From contig CASDPA010000004.1 in NCBI GenBank assembly GCA_949282255.1, positions 61,932 through 125,931 of the forward strand: DNA of 64,000 nt, in the 5' to 3' direction. This stretch comes from an uncultured Spirochaetales bacterium (GTDB lineage: Bacteria > Spirochaetota > Spirochaetia > Sphaerochaetales > Sphaerochaetaceae). Shown one piece after another: positions 1 through 8,703 of the stretch. The notes below the pieces were generated by a model. The model ran no database searches. It saw only the letters and a program-made list of their open reading frames with translations, and was not told the DNA's origin. Position 1 is the stretch's first letter; every line of letters starts with the position of its first letter. The position numbers and the translations under genes were made by a program.

Positions 1-512
1 ATGAGGAATATCAGCCCCCAGATTCCTGTAACGTCTACAATCTGGATAAGCGGCATATAGCTGTAGAACGCATAGCATATAGTTCCATAAGGATAGCCTG
101 CAAACCAGGATTCCGAGAGATACGCATAGGCAACCCATATCACGGCCTGTAGAATATAACCTTTCTTCTTAAAGAAGGTGTCGGCCGCCTTGAGTGCCGG
201 AAACAGGATAAACATCTCCCCACCCTTGATTATGGGGACGATCAGGATGGCAAGGGGATGGAATGTCGTCAGCCAATAATTGAAAAATAGGTAGAACATG
301 AAGCCGAAAAAGAACCCATAAGGGGCTATAATCTTCCAGCTGGTGTTCCTTATCACCATGAAAACAGGGATCAAAGCGACGATGGCTATGAGGCCTATTC
401 CATTTTTAAATACAAACCCCGGAAAGGCCAACGAATACACAAATGCTGTCAAAAGTAATATAAAAACCTCAGAACAAACAGTTCTGAGGCTTCTTTTTTC
501 TAAAGTTTTCAA
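1..512 (-). CDS. lnt: Apolipoprotein N-acyltransferase, N-terminal part (cut by window edge)
   Basis: Lnt adds the third acyl chain to lipoproteins in the inner membrane. The 170 visible residues are very hydrophobic. They contain the early Lnt pattern of a first membrane segment ending in AFPG, a second segment (IGLIAIVALIPVF), and a later stretch ESWFAGYPYGT followed by PLIQIVDVTGIWG, which is typical of the family just before the nitrilase-like domain. The rest lies beyond position 1. No ATG fits the N-terminus. I chose the TTG at 512 because GGAG lies 7 nt upstream and it gives a basic start (KTLEKRSLRT) before the first membrane segment. It begins 15 nt after hup stops. A terminator-like hairpin lies inside the first codons, so the start is uncertain. 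Confidence 0.8.
   Translation of the reverse strand, partial: MKTLEKRSLRTVCSEVFILLLTAFVYSLAFPGFVFKNGIGLIAIVALIPVFMVIRNTSWKIIAPYGFFFGFMFYLFFNYWLTTFHPLAILIVPIIKGGEMFILFPALKAADTFFKKKGYILQAVIWVAYAYLSESWFAGYPYGTICYAFYSYMPLIQIVDVTGIWGLIFL
461..500. terminator. Bidirectional hairpin with T-runs after hup
   Basis: A perfect 9-bp stem (CCTCAGAAC / GTTCTGAGG, 467-489) has a 5-nt loop. It is followed by CTTCTTTTTT on the plus strand and by TTTTTATATT on the minus strand. On the minus strand it would end the rpsT-hup transcript about 40 nt past hup. It lies inside the predicted first codons of lnt. Confidence 0.65.
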
Positions 513-526
513 ACCAGTCTCCAGTC

Positions 527-853
527 CTACTCTTCATCCGCCTCTTCAGGTTTGGATGTTCGGATATCCCAGACAAATTCCTTCAACTCCTTACCAGGGC
601 GAAAAATAGCCACACCATGCCTGTCAACGGCCACAACCTCTCCGGTTTTTGGATTCCTCGCCTTCTCCCGGCCCTTTCTGGTCCTTACCTCGAAAGTACC
701 GAAGCCACGGAGCTCAATAACTCTGTCCTCTTTGAGACCATCCTTTATTTCTTCAAAAAGCTCATCGATAACAGTATGTATTTCCGTTCTGTTCAACCCA
801 AGCTTGTTATGAAGGTTTTCGATGATAGTCGCTTTAGTAAGTTTCTCTTCCAT
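527..853 (-). CDS. hup: HU/IHF-family DNA-binding protein
   Basis: Histone-like nucleoid protein that bends and compacts DNA as a dimer. The 108 residues cover the whole family: an N-terminal helical dimerisation part (residues 1-45), the RGFGTFEVR strand, and the DNA-binding arm with RNPKTGE followed by FRPGKELKE. The C-terminus has a short acidic extension (KPEEADEE). The ATG is preceded by GGTGG at a suitable distance. It lies 24 nt behind rpsT, so the two are probably co-transcribed. Confidence 0.95.
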   Translation of the reverse strand: MEEKLTKATIIENLHNKLGLNRTEIHTVIDELFEEIKDGLKEDRVIELRGFGTFEVRTRKGREKARNPKTGEVVAVDRHGVAIFRPGKELKEFVWDIRTSKPEEADEE

Positions 854-877
854 CTTTTACCACCATAAAGAAAAAAA

Positions 878-1138
878 CTAAGCAAGCTTGTTGAAGGCAT
901 GAGCCATTCTGCTTTTCTTTCTGTCGACCGTATTGCGATGCATGACGTTCTTGTTGACGGCACTGTCAAGAAGTTTGAAGCTTTCCTTCATTGCAACTTC
1001 CGCCGCACTCTTGTCGTTTGCCTTGAGGGCTTCCTCGAACTTCTTGATGGAAGTCCTTACCTTGCTCTTTGCAGCACGGTTGAGCATCCTGCGGACCTGA
1101 TTCCTGCGTTCACTTCTCTGAGCGGATTTCTTAGCCAC
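878..1138 (-). CDS. rpsT: 30S ribosomal protein S20
   Basis: S20 binds 16S rRNA early in 30S assembly. The 86-residue product starts VAKKSAQRSERRNQVR and keeps the basic helical pattern and the C-terminal HRNTVDRKKSRMAHAFN signature. I chose the GTG at 1138 because GGAGG lies 8 nt upstream and homologues begin at this Met-Ala-Lys-Lys. An upstream in-frame ATG at 1192 would add 18 non-conserved residues. A sigma70-type promoter lies about 75 nt upstream. Confidence 0.95.
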   Translation of the reverse strand: MAKKSAQRSERRNQVRRMLNRAAKSKVRTSIKKFEEALKANDKSAAEVAMKESFKLLDSAVNKNVMHRNTVDRKKSRMAHAFNKLA

Positions 1139-1210
1139 TTTATTTCCTCCAAGATAGATTTTTCGTTTTAAAGACTTATGCCGGACATTCAAATCCCGAC
1201 AGCGTAAAAC

Positions 1211-1239
1211 AACTTACCATAATAAAACGATACGGTCAA
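1211..1239 (-). promoter_or_regulatory. Sigma70-type promoter of rpsT-hup
   Basis: TTGACC (1234-1239), a 17-nt spacer and TAAGTT (1211-1216) read towards rpsT on the minus strand. Confidence 0.5.
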
Positions 1240-1292
1240 TATGGGAATATTAACTTTCTATAAGGAAAAGGATTACAGCATGTCATAGGACA

Positions 1293-2306
1293 TCACTGCA
1301 AAAATTCCTCCTGAAATTCCCCGCTTACCTCCCAATAACCTGTATCATTATTGAAATACACTTCCTCCGTAGGAACATACATCGTACGTCCCTCGTTTGC
1401 CTGGATGGTGAGCTTCCTGGATAGGATATTGACTTCAGTGACCTTCCAAAGATCATGTCCGATCTTCAGCCTGGTGCCCTCGGGCGGACAGCCGGCCTTC
1501 TCCTCCACGTAATAATCGTATTCATAAGCAAGGCAGCACAGCAGCCTTCCGCATGGCCCTGAAATCTTCATGCTGTTAAGCGAGAGATTCTGCTCCTTGG
1601 CCATTTTTATGGTCACAGGGTCCATCTGGCTGGTGATGCAATGGCAGCAATAATCCCTGCCGCATACGGAAAGACCGCCTATAAGCCTGGACTCGTCCCT
1701 AACTCCTATCTGCCTAAGCTCGATCCTCATGCGGAAAACCGAAACCAAATCCTTGACAAGGTCCCTGAAATCGACACGCTCCTCCGCGGTGAAGAAGAAT
1801 ATGACCTTCGGCTCCCCGAGAAGAAAATGGGCAGTAACAAGCTTCATGTTCAGCTTATGCTTCAACACCTTCTCCCTGCACACCCTAAGCGCATCCTCTT
1901 CCTTCGAGGAATTCTCCTCATACCTGCTCATTTCCGCAGGGGTCGCAAGATGGTCTATGAAGGCGACATCGCCATCCACCTCCACAAGCTCGGGATCCCT
2001 AGTGATCCTGCATCCGGTGCACCACTCGCACTGATGGACACAAGGATCGTCCTGATCCTCTCCCACCACGCCAAAATGCAGGCAGGCCCCATCCACCTCG
2101 CTTGATCCGGGCTGGTAAACACGGCCCGCTTTTGGTGCACTTCCTACGACAATGCCCATATCCAAGCCGAATCTTGTATCATAAACCACAGCCGTACCAG
2201 GATAGATCACACTGTCCCAGGCTGCGACGCATACATCGTTATAGCTGGGATTCTTTATCACATATACATAAGCCTGTTCGGGCTTGCTTATTTTCTTATT
2301 CATCAT
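1293..2306 (-). CDS. ricT: PSP1-domain protein, RicT/YaaT family
   Basis: RicT (YaaT) is known in Bacillus as part of a complex that works with RNase Y in mRNA maturation. RNase Y is also in this window. The C-terminal half carries the family core: CGRDYCCHC, then KMAKEQNLSLN and CGRLLCCLAYE, whose cysteines bind an Fe-S cluster in the studied homologue. In addition there is an N-terminal cluster C89-x3-C93-x2-C96-x2-C99, which I do not recall from the Bacillus protein. No Shine-Dalgarno motif precedes the start. A GATAAT box lies 6 nt upstream of the ATG. ATG at 2303 is an alternative start. Confidence 0.9.
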   Translation of the reverse strand: MMNKKISKPEQAYVYVIKNPSYNDVCVAAWDSVIYPGTAVVYDTRFGLDMGIVVGSAPKAGRVYQPGSSEVDGACLHFGVVGEDQDDPCVHQCEWCTGCRITRDPELVEVDGDVAFIDHLATPAEMSRYEENSSKEEDALRVCREKVLKHKLNMKLVTAHFLLGEPKVIFFFTAEERVDFRDLVKDLVSVFRMRIELRQIGVRDESRLIGGLSVCGRDYCCHCITSQMDPVTIKMAKEQNLSLNSMKISGPCGRLLCCLAYEYDYYVEEKAGCPPEGTRLKIGHDLWKVTEVNILSRKLTIQANEGRTMYVPTEEVYFNNDTGYWEVSGEFQEEFLQ

Positions 2307-2397
2307 TCTGAAATTATCATGCGAGGGTCAAATAAGCAAGTGGCGCAAGGAAATAAATATATGGACAGAGCTGGAAACAATATGTAATCTACAGTCT

Positions 2398-3339
2398 ATG
2401 GAACTGATTCTCGCCCCGCTTGCGGGCTATACGGACAAGGCATTCAGACAGATAGCGGTTGAGAACGGGGCGGACAAGACCGTTACTGAGATGGTGAGCG
2501 CCGAAGGACTGGCTCGCAAAAGTGTGAAAACCGAGGCCCTGCTGGAAAAATTCGATGAATCGGAAAATCTGGTGATACAGCTTTTCGCACCGGACGAGGA
2601 CCCTATAAAACGCTGTCTCGAAAATCCTTTCATCCAAAAAGCGCAGTATATAGACATCAACTCAGGCTGTCCGGTGCCCAAAGTCGTAAAGACTGGAGCG
2701 GGATCGGCCATGATGAAGAATCCCGAAACGATATATAAGATTGTATCGCTGCTCAAAAACAGCACAAGCGCCTCGATATCGGTCAAATTCAGGCTTGGCT
2801 GGGACGAGGATTCGATGAACTATCCAGAATACGCAAGAGCCTGCGCCGAGGCAGGCGCAGATGCACTTACCCTTCATACAAGAACCAGGAGCCAAGGATA
2901 TTCCGGCGTAGCAAGAAAGGAACACTTTTGCATACTGAGAGGTCTTTTTCCAAAAGACGATCCATCCAGCCCCCTCTTATATGCTTCAGGAGACGTTTTC
3001 ACTGCAGAAGACGCCCTATGCTATATCAGGGATTACGGTGCCGATGGTGTGATGTTCGCCCGAGGTGCGATAGGCAATCCATTCATAATAAGGCAGACAA
3101 AGGACCTGCTTACATCTGGCACATACAAACAAGCGGACATTAAGGAGAAAATACAAACGGCCATCCATCATCTGGAGCTTGCGATAGGATATTATGGGGA
3201 AAGCCTGGCATGCATGGAGATGCGCAAGCATGTGCTGGCATATCTTAAAGGGCTTAAGGGCGGGGCTAAGGCGAAACAGGAGATAGCCACGGCAAAAACA
3301 TTTAAAGAGTATCAGCAGATCCTTTCTTCCCTGCTATGA
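2398..3339 (+). CDS. dus: tRNA-dihydrouridine synthase family protein
   Basis: FMN-dependent reduction of uridine to dihydrouridine in tRNA. The 313-residue TIM barrel starts with MELILAPLAGYTD (the family's MAPMAG-like FMN strand). It carries DINSGCPVPKVV, with the catalytic cysteine, and then SVKFRLGWD and LTLHTRTRSQGYSG, and ends with GADGVMFARGAIGNPF, the phosphate-binding region. I chose the ATG at 2398 because homologues begin there; the frame is open further upstream without similarity. No clear Shine-Dalgarno sequence is visible. It is divergent from ricT. Confidence 0.93.
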   Translation: MELILAPLAGYTDKAFRQIAVENGADKTVTEMVSAEGLARKSVKTEALLEKFDESENLVIQLFAPDEDPIKRCLENPFIQKAQYIDINSGCPVPKVVKTGAGSAMMKNPETIYKIVSLLKNSTSASISVKFRLGWDEDSMNYPEYARACAEAGADALTLHTRTRSQGYSGVARKEHFCILRGLFPKDDPSSPLLYASGDVFTAEDALCYIRDYGADGVMFARGAIGNPFIIRQTKDLLTSGTYKQADIKEKIQTAIHHLELAIGYYGESLACMEMRKHVLAYLKGLKGGAKAKQEIATAKTFKEYQQILSSLL

Positions 3340-3428
3340 AAGTACAAAAAAAACAGCTGTAAAAATAGCGCAATTTTTCCTTGAATTGTGAATTTCACTA
3401 TGATAGCGTTAATTTTAGAGGAGGAAAA

Positions 3429-4688
3429 ATGCGTGTTCTAGTCCTTGGTTCTGGAGCGAAGGATCATGCAATGACATGGTGGCTGAACAAAAGCCGCCTG
3501 ATTTCCGGTCTGTTCGTCGCCCCCGGCAACTACTGCACATCCGATATTGCAACAAAACTCTCAGAGGTCGACCCATCAGATGCCGAACAGGTCTACAAGG
3601 CATGCCTTGAGCATGATATAGACCTTGTATTTGTTGGCACCGAAGCTCCACTGCTTACAGGAGTGATCGGTTATCTGTCAAAAAAGGGCATTGCCACTTT
3701 CGGCGCCCCTGCAAAAGCGATCAAGCTTGAAGATGACAAGGCCTTCAGCAGGGATTTTACGGACAGGCACAACATTCCAACCCCCAGAAGAAGCTTTTTC
3801 GCAGACTGCGAGCAGCTTGAAAAATATCTGTTCCGCCACCAGGGGACAGAGTTCATAATAAAGAGCAACAACATAAGCCCATCAAGGGAGACCCTCCATT
3901 CCACGGACACCGATGCTCTTATAAGATATGCAAGGCATCTGTTGCAAAAAGGTCCGGTCCTCTTGGAGGAATACATTCCCGGAACACCGATCACCGCCAC
4001 GATACTGCTTGACAACAAAGGATACATATCCTTGCCGATAGTCAGCGAATATACAAAGAGGATGAAGAACGACAACACGCCCACAGGAGGCATGGGGGCT
4101 ATCTGTCCTGTGCCAGTTTCAGACAGGGTGCGTACCGCAATAAGGGAAAAGGTCATCAGCCCAACACTTTACGGGATGAAGGTCGAGCAGCTGTCATACA
4201 GAGGTGTGCTGACACTGAGCATCATCGTAAAAGAAGATGATGAGCCCGTATTGGTCGATTACCATGTCAGGTTCAACGACCCTGCGGCCCAAGCCTTTGT
4301 CCCACTGATGGAGACGGACCTGCTGGATATCCTCAAAGCGATCAATGAAGACAGGATAATGGACATGAAGCTGGAGGTGAACGACGATTTCACAGTAGCC
4401 GTCGTACTTGCCAGCGAGGGGTATCCTTTAAAGACAATTACCGGACGCCCGGTGGAAGGTCTTACCTCATTAAAGAGGGTCAACATGGAAGGACGCGCGG
4501 TGATGTTCTGCGGAGCCGTGGACGGCGAGGAAGGACATCCTGCGACAACCGGCGGTCGTACGGTTACGATAGTCGGACGTGGTAAGAGCCTGCAGGAAGC
4601 AAACGCCAGCGCCTATGCCACCATTTCCAGCCTCAAATTGGAGGGTGGCTGGTACCGTGAGGACATAGGCAACAAATATTTTCAGTGA
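3429..4688 (+). CDS. PurD-like ATP-grasp protein (divergent phosphoribosylamine-glycine ligase)
   Basis: Full-length match in layout to GAR synthetase (PurD), 419 residues: an N-terminal Rossmann-type domain (VLVLGSGAKDHAM, where the family has GSGGREHA), an ATP-grasp domain (about 100-300) with TPTGGMGAICPVP, and a C-terminal domain. Key parts are altered. The ATP-loop KADGLAAGKGV is replaced by KSNNISPSRET (145-155). The metal ligands Glu and Asn of EFNxRFGDPE are Asp277 and His279 (DYHVRFNDP). It may use another substrate or be inactive as a ligase. It stands alone, with no other pur gene nearby. The start follows GAGGAAAA. It overlaps rlmB by 7 nt, tail to tail. Confidence 0.8.
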   Translation: MRVLVLGSGAKDHAMTWWLNKSRLISGLFVAPGNYCTSDIATKLSEVDPSDAEQVYKACLEHDIDLVFVGTEAPLLTGVIGYLSKKGIATFGAPAKAIKLEDDKAFSRDFTDRHNIPTPRRSFFADCEQLEKYLFRHQGTEFIIKSNNISPSRETLHSTDTDALIRYARHLLQKGPVLLEEYIPGTPITATILLDNKGYISLPIVSEYTKRMKNDNTPTGGMGAICPVPVSDRVRTAIREKVISPTLYGMKVEQLSYRGVLTLSIIVKEDDEPVLVDYHVRFNDPAAQAFVPLMETDLLDILKAINEDRIMDMKLEVNDDFTVAVVLASEGYPLKTITGRPVEGLTSLKRVNMEGRAVMFCGAVDGEEGHPATTGGRTVTIVGRGKSLQEANASAYATISSLKLEGGWYREDIGNKYFQ

Positions 4689-5425
4689 GATTTCCTGAAT
4701 TCGTACATCAATATTCCCGCCGCAACGGATACATTCAGACTGTCTATGTGTCCGCGCATCGGAATTGATACGATATAGTCGCAGTTCTTTCTTACAAGAG
4801 GTGAAATTCCAGAGCCTTCGCTACCCATGACTATCACGCTCCTTTTATCGAACACCATATCATAACTCGAATCACCGTTCATATCTGCAGCATATACCCA
4901 AAAACCGGCTGACTTGAGTTTCTCCAGCTCACGTGAAAGGTTTGTGACGACACTGAGCGGAACATACTGGGCAGCACCGCTGGATACCTTCACAACCGTT
5001 TCGTTGGCCTGAACGCTCCTTCTTTCGGGGATGATCACCAAATTCGCTCCGAACTGATCTGCCGAACGCAAAATCGCTCCTAAATTATGAGGATCCGTTA
5101 TACCATCCAAAACCAGGACCAAAGCGCCCTCGCCTTCAGCCAAGGAAGAAATAAAAGACTCTACAGAAATCTCATTGAGCCTTGAGGCGCCCTTTCTCGG
5201 TCCTCCAAGGTCAAGCAATGCCCCCCTATGATCTATGCCGGGTGCCATCCGGTCAAGCTCCAGCCTGGATACTTTGCGGACTGCCACCTTTCCTGTGCAC
5301 TGCGCTGCAAATTCCAATCTGGCAAGCTTCTCCCCGCCTCCACGCACAAGATAGAGCGTGGAACCTGCAAAGGCCTTTTTCAATCCTTCTTCAATGGCAT
5401 GATAGCCGTAAATCCTTTCACCCAT
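4682..5425 (-). CDS. rlmB: 23S rRNA 2'-O-methyltransferase, TrmH/SpoU family
   Basis: SpoU-type methyltransferase. In RlmB the target is a guanosine of 23S rRNA. The 247 residues show the N-terminal substrate-binding domain (YGYHAIEEGLKK; DHRGALLDL) and the knotted catalytic domain with motif 1 (DPHNLGAILRSADQFG), motif 2 (VIVMGSEGSGIS) and motif 3 (IPMRGHIDSLNVSVAAGILMYE). Exact rRNA versus tRNA specificity cannot be read from sequence. A promoter is predicted only 3 nt before the ATG, and no Shine-Dalgarno motif is visible. Confidence 0.9.
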   Translation of the reverse strand: MGERIYGYHAIEEGLKKAFAGSTLYLVRGGGEKLARLEFAAQCTGKVAVRKVSRLELDRMAPGIDHRGALLDLGGPRKGASRLNEISVESFISSLAEGEGALVLVLDGITDPHNLGAILRSADQFGANLVIIPERRSVQANETVVKVSSGAAQYVPLSVVTNLSRELEKLKSAGFWVYAADMNGDSSYDMVFDKRSVIVMGSEGSGISPLVRKNCDYIVSIPMRGHIDSLNVSVAAGILMYEFRKSH

Positions 5426-5434
5426 AACAAAGAA

Positions 5435-5463
5435 AAGTTATTTGTTATTTCACATTTGGTCAA
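5435..5463 (-). promoter_or_regulatory. Promoter of rlmB, predicted start 3 nt before ATG
   Basis: TTGACC (5458-5463), a 17-nt spacer and TAACTT (5435-5440). A start 7 nt past the -10 box would leave a 3-nt leader before the ATG at 5425. Confidence 0.5.
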
Positions 5464-5480
5464 GGCGTAAGGGATTCAGC

Positions 5481-5509
5481 AAAAAAAAATGCCATCGATG
5501 TGATGGCAT
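5481..5509 (-). terminator. Intrinsic terminator of dnaJ
   Basis: ATGCCAT / ATGGCAT stem with a 7-nt loop, followed on the minus strand by eight or more T. It lies directly behind the dnaJ stop. Confidence 0.85.
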
Positions 5510-5513
5510 CATC

Positions 5514-6620
5514 TCATTCCTCGTATTCCATTGGAAGAGGATGATCGGAATCTGAAAGCTCCTCCTGCAGTTCCTTGACCAGCCTCCTGGCCTTCAAGGA
5601 AAGATGCTTCGGGATATCAACAACGATCTTAAGATACATGTTTCCACGGGACGAGGAATTGATGTACGGAAATCCCTTGCCCTTCAAGCGTAGGATCTTT
5701 CCGGACTGGGTGCCAGCCGGTACGGATACCTTGACATCGGTTCCATCGATCGTCGGAACAAATATGTCACAGCCCAAAGCGGCCTGCGCAAAGGAAATCG
5801 GAACCTGGAGGTATACATCCTGCTCGTTACGCACAAAATACTTATCGTCGCGCACAGTAATGAAGATCACAAGATCACCTTCCGATCCTCCGTTCTCCCC
5901 GGCATCGCCCTTGCCCCTCAATGTAAGCCTGGAACCATTATCAACACCAGCAGGGATGTTCACCATGAGCTTTTCAGTCTTGCGCACCGTTCCACTTCCA
6001 TGGCAGGAAGAACATGGATTATCCACGATTGTACCGCTGCCGCCGCAGGTCGGACAGGTGGATGCAACCTGGAAAAATCCGGTTCCGCGGGCAACCTGTC
6101 CACGGCCACCGCAGGTCGGACAGGTTCTTCTTCCGCTGCCGCCAGTGCCGGAGCATGTCTCACACTTCACCTTGTGGGCAAACGAGATTTCCTTCTTACA
6201 GCCGTTCACAGCCTCATTGAAATCTATCGTAAGCTCGTATCTCAAAGAAGATCCGGCCTTGGCTCCGCTCCTTGTACGGGATGAGCCACCACCGCCGAAA
6301 AACGATTCGAAAATATCTGAAAAGCCACCAGCCCCACCGAAAATATCGGAAAAATCCCTATATACATTGCTGAAGCCGCCGGCTCCGGCCTGCCCATCGA
6401 CACCGGCAAAGCCGAACTGATCGTAATTCTTCCTCTTCTTGTCATCAGAAAGGATCTCGTAAGCTTCACTGGCTTCCTTGAACCTCTCTTCCGCAGCCTT
6501 GTCGTTCGGATGCGTATCAGGATGGTTCGCCATGGCTATCTTACGATATGCTTTCTTGATCTCCTCCTGGGTAGCGGTCTTGGAAACCCCGAGGACCTCA
6601 TAATAATCACGCTTTGCCAT
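5514..6620 (-). CDS. dnaJ: Chaperone DnaJ (Hsp40)
   Basis: Co-chaperone that stimulates the DnaK ATPase. In order: J domain with HPD (in [10 protein letters not shown]), a Gly/Phe-rich linker with several GGxxFxxxFG repeats, four CxxCxGxG zinc motifs ([32 protein letters not shown]), and the two beta-barrel client-binding domains. Length is 368 residues, normal for DnaJ. I chose the ATG at 6620 ([11 protein letters not shown]) because AGGGG lies just upstream; a longer in-frame start adds nine unrelated residues. It follows dnaK by 80 nt that contain two hairpins. Confidence 0.97.
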   Translation of the reverse strand: MAKRDYYEVLGVSKTATQEEIKKAYRKIAMANHPDTHPNDKAAEERFKEASEAYEILSDDKKRKNYDQFGFAGVDGQAGAGGFSNVYRDFSDIFGGAGGFSDIFESFFGGGGSSRTRSGAKAGSSLRYELTIDFNEAVNGCKKEISFAHKVKCETCSGTGGSGRRTCPTCGGRGQVARGTGFFQVASTCPTCGGSGTIVDNPCSSCHGSGTVRKTEKLMVNIPAGVDNGSRLTLRGKGDAGENGGSEGDLVIFITVRDDKYFVRNEQDVYLQVPISFAQAALGCDIFVPTIDGTDVKVSVPAGTQSGKILRLKGKGFPYINSSSRGNMYLKIVVDIPKHLSLKARRLVKELQEELSDSDHPLPMEYEE

Positions 6621-6640
6621 ATTATCCCCTAACGACAGAA

Positions 6641-6660
6641 ACAGCATGCTGCCATGCTGT
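6641..6660 (-). other. Stem-loop upstream of dnaJ
   Basis: ACAGCAT / ATGCTGT inverted repeat with a 6-nt loop in the dnaK-dnaJ gap, about 20 nt before the dnaJ Shine-Dalgarno region. No T-run. Possibly an mRNA processing or stability element. Confidence 0.45.
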
Positions 6661-6679
6661 CTCCATCTTCACAATATAT

Positions 6680-6697
6680 ACGCCCCCGGAGGGGCGT
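6680..6697 (-). terminator. GC-rich hairpin after dnaK, weak terminator
   Basis: ACGCCCC-TCC-GGGGCGT stem four nt behind the dnaK stop, followed by TATATATT instead of a clean T-run. It could lower dnaJ expression relative to dnaK. Confidence 0.45.
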
Positions 6698-6700
6698 TAA

Positions 6701-8614
6701 TCAGACTTCAGTGAAGTCCGCGTCTACGGATCCGTCATCGTTCTTCTTACCTGAAGAGGACTGTCCGGATGCCGAATCAGCACCAGGCTGGGCCTGTTGT
6801 GTCTGCTGGGCCTGCTCGTAGATCTTCTGTCCAAGCTTCATGGAAGCCTGCTGCACCGCTTCAGTCTTGCTCTTAAGCTCGTCAGCGGAAACATTCTGGT
6901 TTCCAAGAGCGGTCTTGAGATCGGCTATTGCCGCTTCTATGCTGCTCTTTTCAGAAGCATCGATCTTGTCGCCATACTCCTTAAGTGCATTCTCTGTCTG
7001 ATAGACAACGCTCTCTGCGGTATTTCTGGCTTCGATAGCCTCCCTGGCCTTCTTATCCTCTTCCGCATGAGCCTCTGCATCCTTTACCATCTTCTCAATC
7101 TCGGCTTCTGAAAGTCCGCTCGAGGATTGGATGACGATCTTCTGCTCTTTTCCAGTTCCAAGATCCTTTGCAGATACATGCACAATGCCGTTGGCATCTA
7201 TATCGAAGGTGACCTCGATCTGAGGGATTCCACGCGGAGCCGGAGCAATGCCCACAAGGTCGAATGTACCAAGCGTCCTGTTCTGGCTTGCAAGTTCCCT
7301 TTCACCCTGAAGAACATGGATGGAGACCGCAGTCTGATTATCGGAAGCTGTGCTGAATATCTGACTCTTCTTGGTAGGAATCGTCGTATTCCTCTCAATA
7401 AGCCTTGTTGTGACTCCACCAAGTGTTTCAATACCGAGAGAAAGCGGAGTTACATCGAGAAGAAGGACATCCTTGACATCACCCTTGAGGATGCCACCCT
7501 GGATCGCAGCTCCCATTGCAACAACCTCATCCGGGTTGACACCCTTATGGGGCTCCTTCCCAAAGAGTTCCTTAACCATCGCCTGTACGCATGGAATACG
7601 TGAAGATCCACCAACAAGGATAACCTCGTCGATCTGACCTGCAGAAAGTCCTGCATCCCTGAGTGCATTGATACAAGGAGTCTTGGTCCTTTCTACAAGA
7701 GGAGCGATCATCTGCTCGAATTTAGCTCTTGTCAAATCGGCCTGAAGGTGAAGCGCACCGCCGGCATTTGCCGTGATGAACGGCAGGTTGATTGTCGTGG
7801 AAGTGCTGCTGCTGAGTGTGATCTTAGCCTGCTCTGCAGCTTCCTTGAGCCTCTGAAGCGCCATCTTATCCTGAGAGAGGTCGATACCGTTCTTGGCCTT
7901 GAAATCCGCGACCAGCCAATCGATTATCACCTGGTCGAAGTTGTCACCACCAAGGTGTGTATCACCATTCGTGCTCTTAACCTCGAACACTCCGTCGCCA
8001 AGCTCCAGAATGGAGATATCGAAAGTACCACCACCAAGGTCGTAGACTGCAATTGTCTCATCCTTGCTCTTATCTTTTCCAAAGCCATATGCAAGAGCGG
8101 CAGCAGTAGGCTCGTTTACAATCCTCTTGACCTCAAGACCCGCAATCTTGCCTGCATCTTTCGTTGCCTGACGCTGCGAGTCGTTAAAATATGCAGGAAC
8201 CGTGATGACCGCTTCGGTAACCGGCTCACCAAGATAATCCTCTGCTGTCTTCTTCATCTTCTGAAGGATGACCGCACTGATCTGCGGAGGGCTCAAAAGC
8301 TCGCCGTTTGCAGAGACCTTGATCTCGTCATTGGCTCCGGAGACGACCTTGTAAGGAACCATCTTGATCTCCTCGCCAACCTCACGGAATTTTCTTCCCA
8401 TGAATCTCTTGATGGAATAAACCGTATTTTCGGGGTTTGTGACCATCTGGTTCTTTGCAGGCTTACCCACAAGGCGGTCCGCGCCTTTATAACCGACTAC
8501 AGACGGGGTGGTCCTATCACCTTCGCTGTTTGCAATAACAAGCGGTTCGTTTCCATCCATGACCGCGACACAGCTGTTAGTGGTGCCGAGATCTATACCA
8601 ATAATCTTACCCAT
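6701..8614 (-). CDS. dnaK: Chaperone DnaK (Hsp70)
   Basis: ATP-dependent chaperone with 637 residues. It contains the start [17 protein letters not shown] (phosphate loop), [17 protein letters not shown], the [11 protein letters not shown] loop and VGGSSRIP in the nucleotide-binding domain, the [14 protein letters not shown] linker, and the substrate domain with a lid that ends in a Gly/Gln-rich tail and DADFTEV, close to the usual EEVD-like bacterial end. I chose the ATG at 8614 (GGGAG upstream). The 84-nt gap to grpE holds a second promoter with the same -35 and -10 as grpE. Confidence 0.98.
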   Translation of the reverse strand: MGKIIGIDLGTTNSCVAVMDGNEPLVIANSEGDRTTPSVVGYKGADRLVGKPAKNQMVTNPENTVYSIKRFMGRKFREVGEEIKMVPYKVVSGANDEIKVSANGELLSPPQISAVILQKMKKTAEDYLGEPVTEAVITVPAYFNDSQRQATKDAGKIAGLEVKRIVNEPTAAALAYGFGKDKSKDETIAVYDLGGGTFDISILELGDGVFEVKSTNGDTHLGGDNFDQVIIDWLVADFKAKNGIDLSQDKMALQRLKEAAEQAKITLSSSTSTTINLPFITANAGGALHLQADLTRAKFEQMIAPLVERTKTPCINALRDAGLSAGQIDEVILVGGSSRIPCVQAMVKELFGKEPHKGVNPDEVVAMGAAIQGGILKGDVKDVLLLDVTPLSLGIETLGGVTTRLIERNTTIPTKKSQIFSTASDNQTAVSIHVLQGERELASQNRTLGTFDLVGIAPAPRGIPQIEVTFDIDANGIVHVSAKDLGTGKEQKIVIQSSSGLSEAEIEKMVKDAEAHAEEDKKAREAIEARNTAESVVYQTENALKEYGDKIDASEKSSIEAAIADLKTALGNQNVSADELKSKTEAVQQASMKLGQKIYEQAQQTQQAQPGADSASGQSSSGKKNDDGSVDADFTEV

Positions 8615-8673
8615 TTTTATATTCTCCCAAAATTTAACAGATTCAACGAGGATTGCTCTTCCCCACACTTGCA

Positions 8674-8703
8674 AAAATAATAACGGAGTCTTGAATCGTC
8701 AAG
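8674..8703 (-). promoter_or_regulatory. dnaK promoter with CTTGA-CGAT-TCAAG palindrome
   Basis: TTGACG (8697-8702), 17-nt spacer, TATTTT (8674-8679). The -35 box is the left half of a perfect inverted repeat, CTTGACGATTCAAG (8690-8703), which also contains the grpE stop codon. The same boxes lie before grpE, and a close variant lies before clpB. No CIRCE element is present. Confidence 0.6.
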
